A stretch of 64,000 bases of DNA from Rahnella inusitata_A (GTDB lineage Bacteria; Pseudomonadota; Gammaproteobacteria; Enterobacterales; Enterobacteriaceae), in contig NZ_CBCPJJ010000009.1 in NCBI RefSeq assembly GCF_965118895.1, forward strand, positions 629,256-693,255. Reading direction: 5' to 3'. The notes beneath the pieces are model-generated. The model worked only from the letters and a program-made list of their open reading frames with translations, did not search any database and was not told the origin of the DNA. Every line of letters begins with the position of its first letter. Position 1 is the stretch's first letter. A program made the position numbers and the translations under genes. Shown in pieces: positions 25,227 to 33,445 of the stretch.

Positions 25227-25580
25227 ATGGCCGAAGAGACAATTTTCAGCAAAATCATACGCCGCGAAATTCCGGCCGATGTGGTTTATCAGGACGAACT
25301 CGTCACCGCGTTTCGCGATATTTCTCCTCAGGCACCCAGCCATATTCTGATTATTCCCAACGTTCTGATCCCAACCATGAACGATGTGGATGCTACGCAC
25401 GAAGCTGCACTTGGGCGCATGATGACGGTAGCGGCGAAAATTGCGGAACAGGAAGGGATCGCCGAAAGCGGCTATCGCCTGATCGTTAACTGCAACCGTG
25501 ATGGCGGGCAGGAGGTTTATCATATTCATATGCACCTCGTCGGTGGCCGCGCGCTGGGCCCATTGCTGTCGCGCCAGTAA
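25227..25580 (+). CDS. hinT: Purine nucleoside phosphoramidase HinT
   Basis: A 117-residue histidine-triad hydrolase that splits adenosine phosphoramidates and aminoacyl-AMP. The catalytic His triad is in VYHIHMHLVGG near the C-terminus. The ATG at 25227 matches the E. coli start MAEETIFSKIIRREIP and follows TAAGGACAG; six upstream in-frame codons are rejected. It heads hinT-ycfL-lpoB-thiK-nagZ-ycfP, as in E. coli. Confidence 0.95.
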   Translation: MAEETIFSKIIRREIPADVVYQDELVTAFRDISPQAPSHILIIPNVLIPTMNDVDATHEAALGRMMTVAAKIAEQEGIAESGYRLIVNCNRDGGQEVYHIHMHLVGGRALGPLLSRQ

Positions 25581-25589
25581 GGATAAAAT

Positions 25590-25958
25590 ATGCGATTTTT
25601 GATGGCATTATTGCCAGTGCTTTTGTTGATGGGATGCAGCAGCCGTCCGGGTATTGCGCTCAATAATCAGCAGAGGATTGTGATGGAATCGCCTGTTCTT
25701 ACCGCGGGAATCATTCCCAGTTCGCCCACCGTGGGTGAATCCGGTGGACAAAAACAAGCCACCAGCACGCTCAATAACAACCAGTCACATGCTGTGACGC
25801 TGCATTACCGTTTCTTCTGGTATGACAAACAGGGGCTGGATTTACTGCCCGTCGCCGAGGCGCGCACGGTCATCGTGCCTGCCAATAGCAGCGTGGAAAT
25901 CAACTCGCTGAACGGCAATCTTGATGCGTACAGTGTGCGCCTTTACCTTTATCTCTAA
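25590..25958 (+). CDS. ycfL: YcfL-family lipoprotein
   Basis: A 122-residue predicted lipoprotein with an N-terminal signal and lipobox LLMGC (lipidated Cys16). The rest is a beta-rich domain with YRFFWYDKQGLDL and PANSSVEINSL, the DUF1425 type. Position between hinT and lpoB is the conserved one. Function is unknown; outer-membrane anchoring is likely, since Ser rather than Asp follows Cys16. Confidence 0.88.
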   Translation: MRFLMALLPVLLLMGCSSRPGIALNNQQRIVMESPVLTAGIIPSSPTVGESGGQKQATSTLNNNQSHAVTLHYRFFWYDKQGLDLLPVAEARTVIVPANSSVEINSLNGNLDAYSVRLYLYL

Positions 25959-25979
25959 TTTCCAAAACGGAGCAGGTTG

Positions 25980-26576
25980 ATGAAAAAGTATTTCCTCATT
26001 GTGGCAATGGCCGCACTGATCCTCGGTGGTTGTACGTTACCAAACCAGCAGCAGCCACAACAGCCGGAACAACCGCAGCAACCGCAAGAGCCGCTGCCGC
26101 CAGTGAATCCGCCAGTGCCGGAGCAACCACCGGTTCAGCCTGTTCCTCAGCCGCCGAAATTTACCAATATTGACTGGACGGCGACCGTTTCGCCGCTGCT
26201 GACAAAAATGCTCAAGGCCGAAGGCGTGCAGTCCGGCAGCGTTCTGTTGGTAGATGGCGTGAAAAACAGCACCAACGGTTCGCTGCAAACCGCCAAAGCG
26301 ACGGAGACGTTACGTAACGCACTGGCCAACAACACCACTTTCCAGGTTGTTCCAGCCGAACAGTTGGCGTCTGCCAAACAGTCTTTAGGATTATCCCCTG
26401 ACGACAGCCTGGCGTCTGTCAGCAAAGCCATTGGTCTGGCGAACATTGTCAAAGCGCAATACGTTCTTTACAGCACGGTGAGCGGAGATGTGAAAGCGCC
26501 GACGATGTCGATGCGTCTTCTTACCGCGCCGAGTGGCGAAATTGTCTGGTCAGGCCGCGGTGCCGTTCAGAATTAA
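25980..26576 (+). CDS. lpoB: Penicillin-binding protein activator LpoB
   Basis: A 198-residue outer-membrane lipoprotein that reaches through the peptidoglycan to stimulate PBP1b. The signal ends at lipobox LGGC (Cys18). A Pro/Gln-rich flexible linker at about 20-58 (repeats of PQQPxQPQ type) spans the periplasm, followed by the globular domain with SVLLVDGVKNSTNGSLQTAKATETLRNAL. I prefer the ATG at 25980 (GGAG 8 bases upstream) over the TTG one codon before. Its end overlaps thiK. Confidence 0.94.
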   Translation: MKKYFLIVAMAALILGGCTLPNQQQPQQPEQPQQPQEPLPPVNPPVPEQPPVQPVPQPPKFTNIDWTATVSPLLTKMLKAEGVQSGSVLLVDGVKNSTNGSLQTAKATETLRNALANNTTFQVVPAEQLASAKQSLGLSPDDSLASVSKAIGLANIVKAQYVLYSTVSGDVKAPTMSMRLLTAPSGEIVWSGRGAVQN

Positions 26577-27399
26577 TCCTCAGCTTACGCAACTGATTGA
26601 GCAACATTATCCGGCGGTGAAAACCGCCGGTTTTCATTTGTCGCCGGTTGCCGGGCTGACCGGCGAGAGCTGGAAAATCAGCATGTCTTCCGGTGAAATG
26701 CTGGCGCGTTTTCACTCACCTGACCGACAGGTTTCGGGGGCTGACCGGCGACGCGAGCATTCGATTTTGCGGCATATTGCTCGGCATAATCTTGGCCCTT
26801 GTGTCAGACTTTATTCTTCGCCATGGCTCTTAGTTGACTGGCTCGACGGCGCGCCGCTGGCGGATGATGTCTTTGCAGGTGCGGCTCAGGATGTGCTGAC
26901 TCAGTCTTTAGTGAAGTTGCATAATCTGCCGCTGACAGGTTACCGGCTGGATTTGCATCAGCAGTACGCACGTTACTGGCAGCACATTGACCGCCGTCGT
27001 CTGACGCCGCGCTGGCTGCGGCTGCATAAAAAGATGATGAGCCTGAGGCAGCCCGCGCCGCTGCGATTATCCTTAGTACATATGGATATTCACGCAGGCA
27101 ACGTGCTGAATACGCCGTACGGCCTGCGTCTGATTGACTGGGAATATGCGGCGGATGGCGATATCGCGCTGGAACTGGCGGCAATGGTTCGCGGTAATGG
27201 CTGGAACGCAGCGCAGCAGCATGCACTGGTGCAGCGCTACGTTGATGCGGGAGGTTATCGTGATTTCCATCTTTTACAGCAGCAGGTGAATTGCTGGTTA
27301 CCCTGGGTCGATTACCTGATGCTGATGTGGTTTGAAGTTCGCTGGCAGCAAACCGGCGCGCTGAAATATTGTGAATGGGCGCAACCGCTGCGCCCATAG
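26560..27399 (+). CDS. thiK: Thiamine kinase
   Basis: A 279-residue member of the aminoglycoside-phosphotransferase (APH) fold that phosphorylates salvaged thiamine. The catalytic loop HMDIHAGNVL and metal-binding LIDWEYAADGDIALELA are clear. The proposed start is GTG at 26560, giving V/M-PFR as in E. coli MPFR; another GTG nine codons upstream is possible. Either way the gene overlaps the end of lpoB in another frame. The N-terminal part is less conserved than the catalytic half. Confidence 0.88.
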   Translation: MPFRINPQLTQLIEQHYPAVKTAGFHLSPVAGLTGESWKISMSSGEMLARFHSPDRQVSGADRRREHSILRHIARHNLGPCVRLYSSPWLLVDWLDGAPLADDVFAGAAQDVLTQSLVKLHNLPLTGYRLDLHQQYARYWQHIDRRRLTPRWLRLHKKMMSLRQPAPLRLSLVHMDIHAGNVLNTPYGLRLIDWEYAADGDIALELAAMVRGNGWNAAQQHALVQRYVDAGGYRDFHLLQQQVNCWLPWVDYLMLMWFEVRWQQTGALKYCEWAQPLRP

Positions 27400-27447
27400 T
27401 GAAATCTGAACTGAATGCTGAACTGATTGAAAGGAGTGCTCATCTTG

Positions 27448-28488
27448 TTGGGACCTGTAATGCTGGATGTGGCTGGCTATGAGCTGGATGCCGAAGAACG
27501 TGAAATTTTGCAGCACCCGCTGGTCGGCGGGCTAATTTTATTTACCCGTAACTATCATGACGTGGAGCAGTTACATGAACTGATCCGTCAGATCCGTGCA
27601 GCGTCACACGACAGGCTGGTACTGGCCGTCGATCAGGAAGGTGGACGCGTGCAGCGTTTTCGCGACGGATTTACCCGTCTGCCTGCCGCACAGTCTTTTG
27701 CGGCCCTGAATGAACCGCACGAAGCGGGGCGGCTGGCGCAGGAAAGCGGCTGGCTGATGGCCTCTGAAATGATTGCAATGGATATCGACATCAGCTTCGC
27801 GCCGGTGCTGGATATCGGCCATATCAGCGCAGCTATCGGTGAGCGTTCATTCCACTCTGAACCGCAAAAAGCGCTGGAGATGGCCGAACACTATATTCGC
27901 GGCATGCATGCGGCGGGCATGAAAACTACCGGCAAGCATTTTCCGGGGCACGGCGCGGTCAGTGCGGATTCTCACAAAGAGACGCCGCGTGACGATCGTC
28001 CGCTTGAAGTTATCCGCGAGCATGACATGGCCATATTCCGCCAGCTCAATGAGCGCAAATTACTCGATGCTGTCATGCCTGCGCACGTTATTTACACTCA
28101 GGTCGACCCGCGTCCGGCCAGCGGTTCACCTTACTGGCTGCAACAAATTCTTCGCAAAGAGCTGGGCTTTGACGGTGTGATTTTCTCAGACGATTTATCG
28201 ATGGAGGGCGCGGCGATCATGGGCAGTTACGCCGAGCGCGGTCAGGCTTCTCTGGATGCCGGATGCGACATGATTCTGGTGTGTAACCATCGTGAAGGCG
28301 CGGTGAGCGTGCTGGATAACCTGTCTCCGGTCAAAGCAGAGCGTGTGGCGCAGTTGTATCATCGCGGACGCTACACGGGAAAAGAGGCCCGTCAGGACCT
28401 GCTCAATTCAACCCGCTGGCAGCAGGCAAACCGTGATTTAACGGCGCTGGATGCCCGCTGGCAGGAACACAAACAGGCTGCCCGGTAA
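27448..28488 (+). CDS. nagZ: Beta-N-acetylhexosaminidase NagZ
   Basis: A 346-residue cytoplasmic GH3 enzyme that removes N-acetylglucosamine from anhydro-muropeptides during cell-wall recycling, a step that feeds AmpC beta-lactamase induction where present. The signatures are GGLILFTRNY, the acid/base loop KHFPGHGAVSADSH and nucleophile Asp in FSDDLSMEGAA. There is no ATG at the family start: two adjacent TTG codons (27445 and 27448) follow AAGGAG, and the second gives the E. coli-like start M-GPVMLDV. Next gene is ycfP. Confidence 0.93.
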   Translation: MGPVMLDVAGYELDAEEREILQHPLVGGLILFTRNYHDVEQLHELIRQIRAASHDRLVLAVDQEGGRVQRFRDGFTRLPAAQSFAALNEPHEAGRLAQESGWLMASEMIAMDIDISFAPVLDIGHISAAIGERSFHSEPQKALEMAEHYIRGMHAAGMKTTGKHFPGHGAVSADSHKETPRDDRPLEVIREHDMAIFRQLNERKLLDAVMPAHVIYTQVDPRPASGSPYWLQQILRKELGFDGVIFSDDLSMEGAAIMGSYAERGQASLDAGCDMILVCNHREGAVSVLDNLSPVKAERVAQLYHRGRYTGKEARQDLLNSTRWQQANRDLTALDARWQEHKQAAR

Positions 28489-28539
28489 CGGTTTTTGAAC
28501 CGCATGAGGGTGTCTCGCACATTCAGGATGAGGTAAACG

Positions 28540-29082
28540 ATGATTATCTATTTGCATGGTTTCGATTCAACCAGTCCCGGTAACCACGAGAAAGTCTTGC
28601 AGTTACAGTTCATTGACCCGGACGTGCGCTTTATCAGTTACAGCACGCTACATCCGCGCCACGACATGCAGCACTTGCTGAAAGAAGTCGATAAAGTGCT
28701 GCAAGAAACCAGCGATCCGCATCCGCTGATTTGTGGCGTTGGCCTCGGCGGTTTCTGGGCCGAGCGCATCGGTTTCCTGTGCGGTATTCGTCAGGTAATG
28801 TTCAATCCGAATTTGTCGCCGCAGGACAATATGGCGGGAAAAATCGACCGCCCTGAAGAGTACGAAGATATCGCTACCAAATGCATCAGTGATTTCCGGG
28901 AGAAAAACCGTGACCGCTGCCTGGTGATTTTATCCCGTGAAGATGGCGTACTCGACAGCAGTAAAACCGCTGAGAACCTGCATCATTATTATCCGGTTGA
29001 ATGGGACGACAAGCAGAGCCATAAATTCAAAGATATTTCGACGCATTTGCAGCGCATCAAAGCCTTCAAAAATATCGTCTGA
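28540..29082 (+). CDS. ycfP: YcfP-family esterase/hydrolase
   Basis: A 180-residue protein of the UPF0227/YqiA-like alpha-beta hydrolase family. It starts MIIYLHGFDSTSPGNHEKV, with the oxyanion-type HGF, and has GVGLGGFWAERIG in place of the usual GxSxG nucleophile elbow, so the hydrolase activity is uncertain. The ATG follows GAGGTAAACG. It is the last gene before a terminator and lies at its usual place upstream of ndh. Confidence 0.88.
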   Translation: MIIYLHGFDSTSPGNHEKVLQLQFIDPDVRFISYSTLHPRHDMQHLLKEVDKVLQETSDPHPLICGVGLGGFWAERIGFLCGIRQVMFNPNLSPQDNMAGKIDRPEEYEDIATKCISDFREKNRDRCLVILSREDGVLDSSKTAENLHHYYPVEWDDKQSHKFKDISTHLQRIKAFKNIV

Positions 29083-29100
29083 CGGCAATAATCGAACACC

Positions 29101-29129
29101 AAACCACTGCCTTGCGCAGTGGTTTTTTT
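29101..29129 (+). terminator. ycfP terminator
   Basis: Stem AACCACTGC / GCAGTGGTT with loop CTTGC, followed by a T run; 19 bases after the ycfP stop. Confidence 0.88.
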
Positions 29130-29391
29130 ATGGCCGACATACACCGGTGCTTCACTTTTATCCCTCCCTTTGTGCTAACTCGCTGATTTGAAATCGTCAA
29201 AATCTATGCCAAATCATAAACTGAAATCAGACAAATCAATTTAAATTGACCTGCATCAATTTTGGTATGACCAAATCACCACGCATGATATCCTCCCTCT
29301 TAGATACCGATTTAACTTAAGCAACCCCATGTAATATAAGGATTATTTTTTAACTCTTATATAACAATTGGTTCACATTTAGGGGGTCATT
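29130..29391 (+). promoter_or_regulatory. ndh promoter region
   Basis: AT-rich control region upstream of ndh, with no supported gene. It holds an FNR-type site (29246-29259) and, overlapping it, a perfect 14-base palindrome TCAATTTAAATTGA at 29236-29249. In E. coli ndh is repressed by FNR under anaerobiosis from two upstream sites. The ribosome site is AGGGGGTCAT before the TTG start. Confidence 0.7.
29246..29259. promoter_or_regulatory. FNR-type site upstream of ndh
   Basis: TTGACCTGCATCAA differs at one base from the consensus TTGAT-N4-ATCAA. It lies about 133-146 bases before the ndh start codon, consistent with FNR repression of the non-proton-pumping dehydrogenase without oxygen. Confidence 0.75.
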
Positions 29392-30696
29392 TTGACATCA
29401 CCAATCAAGAAAATTGTGATAATTGGCGGCGGCGCGGGCGGACTGGAGCTGGCAACCAGCCTCGGGCATAAGCTTGGCCGTAAAAAGAAAGCGGAGATCA
29501 TTCTGGTCGATCGTAATCACAGCCATTTATGGAAACCGCTGTTGCACGAAGTGGCGACCGGCAGCCTGGATGATGGCGTGGATGCGCTGAGCTATCTGGC
29601 GCACGCCCGCAATCACGGCTTTACTTTCCAAATCGGTTCCCTGACCGATATTGATCGTGAAAATCAGACCATCAAACTGGCTGAAATTCGTGATGAAAAC
29701 GGCGAAATGCTGGTGCCGGTGCGCGATATTGCCTATGACCAGCTGGTGATGGCGCTGGGCAGCACCTCCAACGACTTCGGCACACCGGGCGTGAAAGACA
29801 ACTGTATCTTCCTCGATAATCCGCATCAGGCGCACCGTTTCCATAACGAAATGCTCAATCTGTTCCTGAAATTCTCCGCCAGCGCAGATAAACAGAAAAA
29901 AGTGAATATCGCCATTGTTGGCGGCGGCGCGACCGGCGTTGAGCTGTCCGCTGAACTGCACAACGCGGTAAAGCAGCTGCACAGCTACGGTTTTGAAGGG
30001 CTGGACAGTGAAGCGCTGAACGTCACGCTGGTGGAAGCCGGTGAACGCATTCTGCCTGCGCTGCCACCGCGTATTTCTGCGGCTGCCCATCAGGAACTGA
30101 CCAAGCTGGGTGTGCGCGTTCTGACGCAAACCATGGTGACCAGTGCTGATAAAAATGGTCTCAACACCAAGTCTGGCGAATTTATTGATGCTGATCTGAT
30201 GGTTTGGGCCGCGGGTATCAAAGCGCCTGACTTTATGAAAGAGATTGCCGGTCTGGAAACCAACCGTATCAATCAGCTGGTGGTCGAGCCGACGCTGCAA
30301 ACCACACGTGACCCGAACATCTACGCGATCGGTGACTGTGCATCCTGCCCGCAGCCGTCCGGTGGTTTCGTACCGCCACGCGCGCAGTCTGCACACCAGA
30401 TGGCGTCACGCTGTTTCGCCAACATCATGGCGCAGCGCAAAGGGCAGAGCCTGAAACCTTACGTCTATAAAGACCACGGTTCACTGGTCTCTCTCTCCCG
30501 CTTTAGCACCGTCGGCAGTCTGATGGGTAACCTGATGCGCGGTTCGATGATGGTAGAAGGGCGTCTGGCGCGACTGGTTTATGTTTCCCTGTACCGCATG
30601 CATCAGATTGCGCTGCACGGCTACACCAAAACCGGCCTGATGATGCTGGTCGGTGGAATCAACCGCGTGATCCGCCCGCGTCTGAAGCTGCACTGA
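29392..30696 (+). CDS. ndh: NADH dehydrogenase type II
   Basis: A 434-residue membrane-associated flavoenzyme that passes electrons from NADH to ubiquinone without pumping protons. Two Rossmann motifs, GGGAGGLE near the start (FAD) and GGGATGVELSAE at mid-protein (NADH), and the C-terminal KTGLMMLVGGINRVIRPRLKLH amphipathic tail are as in E. coli. The start is TTG, as in E. coli ndh, supported by AGGGGG upstream. It is monocistronic, between two terminators. Confidence 0.96.
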   Translation: MTSPIKKIVIIGGGAGGLELATSLGHKLGRKKKAEIILVDRNHSHLWKPLLHEVATGSLDDGVDALSYLAHARNHGFTFQIGSLTDIDRENQTIKLAEIRDENGEMLVPVRDIAYDQLVMALGSTSNDFGTPGVKDNCIFLDNPHQAHRFHNEMLNLFLKFSASADKQKKVNIAIVGGGATGVELSAELHNAVKQLHSYGFEGLDSEALNVTLVEAGERILPALPPRISAAAHQELTKLGVRVLTQTMVTSADKNGLNTKSGEFIDADLMVWAAGIKAPDFMKEIAGLETNRINQLVVEPTLQTTRDPNIYAIGDCASCPQPSGGFVPPRAQSAHQMASRCFANIMAQRKGQSLKPYVYKDHGSLVSLSRFSTVGSLMGNLMRGSMMVEGRLARLVYVSLYRMHQIALHGYTKTGLMMLVGGINRVIRPRLKLH

Positions 30697-31033
30697 TACG
30701 AACCGGCCGACTTTTTTTACTGTCGGCTGAATCGTTTCACACTCATTTCTATTCTAAAAGCCTGTTTACTACAGGCTTTTTTTATTCAGGCGGAGGCAGA
30801 CACTTAAAGCCCGGTTTTGTCCGCTAAGAATGCTCTGAAACACCTCGTTACACCCGCAATTCCCGCATTTACAGACTTCGTCTTATTGTTCCTTAACGCT
30901 TCAGAGTACAAACTTTAACAAGTTCATAGCCGGCGATTCACGCACGCCGAACCTCAGGATATAAAGTTTTCCACTGAGGTATGTGCCCTGAGTAAGGCGC
31001 AATATGCGTGGTAACATTTTCGGAGGAAGTCCT
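30697..31033 (+). other. Intergenic region between ndh and ycfJ
   Basis: 337 bases. The first 90 hold the ndh terminator and another small hairpin with a T run (CCGAC-TTTTTTTACT-GTCGG, 30708-30727). The remainder is the promoter and leader of ycfJ, with GGAGGAA before its GTG start. No gene is supported. Confidence 0.65.
30756..30783 (+). terminator. ndh terminator
   Basis: Stem AAAAGCCTGT / ACAGGCTTTT with loop TTACT and a continuing T run; 60 bases after the ndh stop. Confidence 0.85.
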
Positions 31034-31570
31034 GTGAACAAGTCAATGTTAGCTGGGGTCGGTATTGGTGTGGCTGCGGCATTGGGCATTGCCGGTGTGG
31101 CGAGCATGAATGTCTTTTCATCTGAGCCGCAATACGCGCAGGTTGTCAGCGCAACGCCAATCAAAGAGACCACGAAAACGCCACGTCAGGAATGCCGTAA
31201 CGTCACTGTGACTCACCGCCGTCCTGTACAGGATGAGCATCAGATCGCCGGTTCCGTTCTGGGTGCCGTAGCGGGTGGTGTGCTGGGTCATCAGTTCGGT
31301 GGCGGACGCGGTCGCGATGTGGCGACAGTTGCCGGTGCGCTGGGTGGCGGCTATGCCGGTAACCGCGTACAGAGCAGCATGCAGGATAACGACACTTACA
31401 CCACACAGCAGCAACGCTGTAAAACCGTGTATGACAAAGAAGACAAAATGCTCGGGTATGATGTGACCTACAAAATAGGCGATCAGCAGGGCAAAGTGCG
31501 TATGGACCATGATCCAGGTACGCAAATCCCGCTCGATAAAAGCGGCCAGTTGCAGCTTACCCGTTCATAA
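31034..31570 (+). CDS. ycfJ: YcfJ, glycine-zipper envelope protein
   Basis: A 178-residue protein with an N-terminal hydrophobic helix (about 5-22) and a glycine-zipper segment GSVLGAVAGGVLGHQFGGGRG followed by VAGALGGGYAGN, typical of the 2TM glycine-zipper family. Long stretches (QYAQVVSATPIKET, RQECRNVTVTHRRPVQDE) match E. coli YcfJ. I start at GTG 31034, ten codons into the open frame, because GGAGGAA precedes it and the product then begins MNKSMLAG like E. coli. Its role is unclear; stress or biofilm links have been suggested for the family. Confidence 0.92.
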   Translation: MNKSMLAGVGIGVAAALGIAGVASMNVFSSEPQYAQVVSATPIKETTKTPRQECRNVTVTHRRPVQDEHQIAGSVLGAVAGGVLGHQFGGGRGRDVATVAGALGGGYAGNRVQSSMQDNDTYTTQQQRCKTVYDKEDKMLGYDVTYKIGDQQGKVRMDHDPGTQIPLDKSGQLQLTRS

Positions 31571-31591
31571 CCAACCGGTAAGTCGCAAACG

Positions 31592-31624
31592 AAAAGCCTG
31601 AGGTGCAAACCTCAGGCTTTTTTT
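31592..31624. terminator. Bidirectional terminator between ycfJ and the xdhC-type gene
   Basis: A 12-bp stem AAAAGCCTGAGG / CCTCAGGCTTTT with a short loop and a T run on the plus strand and A/T-rich flank on the minus strand, between convergent genes. Confidence 0.85.
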
Positions 31625-31642
31625 GTTCATATTTCTACTGCG

Positions 31643-32626
31643 TCAGGCGGCGACGCTGTGGGTTTTCACCCCGTTTTTATGCTTAACGATGTCGGCCATC
31701 ACCGCCAGCGCAATTTCTGCCGGGGTTTTGCTGCCGATCGATAAACCGACCGGGGCATGAAGACGGGCGAAATCATCGGCTGAGAAATCAGCGATAGTTT
31801 GCAAGCGTTCGCGACGCCGTGCGCTGTTGCGCTGCGAGCCCATTGCGCCGATATAAAAGGCAGGCGTATTCACCGCCTCCATCAGCGTCAGGTCATCCAT
31901 ACGCGGATCGTGGGTCAGCGCCACAATCGCCGTGTTGGCGTGACAACTTTCCCGTTCGAGATACATCGCAGGAAACGCCTTCTCCAGCCGTATTTCCGCT
32001 TTCAGCAGCGGCAGGAAGTTTTCCAGCACGTCTTCGCGACATTCGCACACTACCACTTCAAAACCCAGTGCACAGGCAAAGTCGGCGCAATACAGCGCGA
32101 CGCTCGAGAGTCCGGCAATCAGTAAGCGCGGAGGAGCAGCCAGATGCAGGTGCACACAGTCGCCGTTACGCACTACCTGTGTGGCGCTGTGATACTCCGT
32201 CAGCGCAAGATGGTCACAGGCCGCGGGCAGGGTGAGCGATTTTTCCAGCGCATAATGCCCGGCCAGCGCCATTCCCATACGTTGCAGATAATCCAGATTG
32301 CCGGCCGTGGCGGGCAGATATTCGATCAGCACATCGAGCGAGCCGCCACAGGGCAGCGCAATGTTTGGCGTTAAACCGCCGTCGCCATAACGCACAATCT
32401 GGCTGGATTGCTGATAATCACCAGCGGCTATCCGTTGTAAAAAATCTTCTTCGACACAGCCGCCGGAAAGCGATCCGCAATAGCGGCCATCATCGGTCGC
32501 CACCATCAGTGCGCCCGGTGCGCGCGGGGAAGAGCCGTAGGTTGTCAGTACGGTACACAACCACACCGGCTGATGGACCAGCCATTCGCGCGCCTGAGAA
32601 ATAACCTGATTATCAAGATGCTGCAT
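31643..32626 (-). CDS. XdhC-type molybdoenzyme maturation factor
   Basis: A 327-residue protein of the XdhC/CoxI family. Members bind molybdenum cofactor, promote its sulfuration and insert it into xanthine-dehydrogenase-type enzymes. The N-terminal domain has TVLTTYGSSPRAPGALM and the SLSGGCVEEDF signature; the C-terminal Rossmann-like domain has ALTHDPRMDD, the YIGAMGSQRNSARRRERL loop and PVGLSIGSKTPAEIALAVMADI. It overlaps the MocA-type gene upstream by 14 bases, so the two are co-expressed, divergent from the hydrolase-type structural genes they presumably serve. Confidence 0.92.
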   Translation of the reverse strand: MQHLDNQVISQAREWLVHQPVWLCTVLTTYGSSPRAPGALMVATDDGRYCGSLSGGCVEEDFLQRIAAGDYQQSSQIVRYGDGGLTPNIALPCGGSLDVLIEYLPATAGNLDYLQRMGMALAGHYALEKSLTLPAACDHLALTEYHSATQVVRNGDCVHLHLAAPPRLLIAGLSSVALYCADFACALGFEVVVCECREDVLENFLPLLKAEIRLEKAFPAMYLERESCHANTAIVALTHDPRMDDLTLMEAVNTPAFYIGAMGSQRNSARRRERLQTIADFSADDFARLHAPVGLSIGSKTPAEIALAVMADIVKHKNGVKTHSVAA

Positions 32627-33227
32627 GCAGATTTCCGTTCAAAAGCGCCGGGGAAAGGGAAAGGTCATCGGGCAAGTCAATGTCTGTGATCACATCCGAA
32701 GTAGTGAAATCAATGCGCAGCAGGTCATGGCTGCGGATAAGCTCGCGTGCATCATGATCGCCACGCAGTTGCAAAAGTTTGTCGCCCATTTCACGGGCAA
32801 AACCGACCGGATGCCCCGGCTCATTTTGCCAAAAAGGGCGCACCACCGGTTTGAGATGCAGGGTATCGGCCACGGTGGCAAAAATGTCTGGCGTAACGAA
32901 CGGCATATCGGCGAGATGGACAAGCCAGCCGTCCCACTCCGGCGTATTGCGCACGCCTGCGGCAATGGAACCACCGGTGCCCGTGCTTTCCGTCAGCGTA
33001 AACGGCACACCTTCTCGACGGCAGCTGGCCTGCACCTGCAGGTTGCCGGCACGCGTCACGACATGTACCGGCAGTCCACTTTCCAGTGCATGACCGAGTG
33101 TCATGTCAAAAACGCTGGCAGCATTTTCTGCTGTTTCTGACAGTGCGGCATTCAGCTTGTTTCCTTGGCCACCTGCGGCGATAAACCGGCTCCCCAGCCC
33201 TGCGGCGAGAAGAATAATACCTGCCAT
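32613..33227 (-). CDS. MocA/MobA-like nucleotidyltransferase for molybdenum cofactor
   Basis: A 204-residue protein of the NTP-transferase (MobA-like) family. The nucleotide-binding signature GIILLAAGLGSRF is at residues 3-15 and the metal/nucleotide motif VHLADMPFVTPD at mid-protein; PGHPVGFARE follows. The closest known function is MocA, which makes the cytosine-dinucleotide form of the cofactor used by xanthine-dehydrogenase-family enzymes. I favour the ATG at 33227 (family-like start, AAGGG upstream); an ATG eight codons earlier is possible. The first 33227-33445 bases upstream separate it from the divergent structural operon. Confidence 0.85.
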   Translation of the reverse strand: MAGIILLAAGLGSRFIAAGGQGNKLNAALSETAENAASVFDMTLGHALESGLPVHVVTRAGNLQVQASCRREGVPFTLTESTGTGGSIAAGVRNTPEWDGWLVHLADMPFVTPDIFATVADTLHLKPVVRPFWQNEPGHPVGFAREMGDKLLQLRGDHDARELIRSHDLLRIDFTTSDVITDIDLPDDLSLSPALLNGNLHAAS

Positions 33228-33445
33228 CTTGCTCTGATCCCTTTTGTACATTGTTTGCGCAACAGAATTAATTATCCCACTATTTTGCGCAAATTTGTGA
33301 ACGAAATATTAAAAATGTGTTTTCTGTCATGACTTTTCGCACCTCATCTACCTATAATCGCCCGCGTTAAACGGTATTTGCAGAATTTATGACAAATTGT
33401 AAATATGCCGGACTATAAGAAAGACAATAAGAAGCAAGGAAATTT

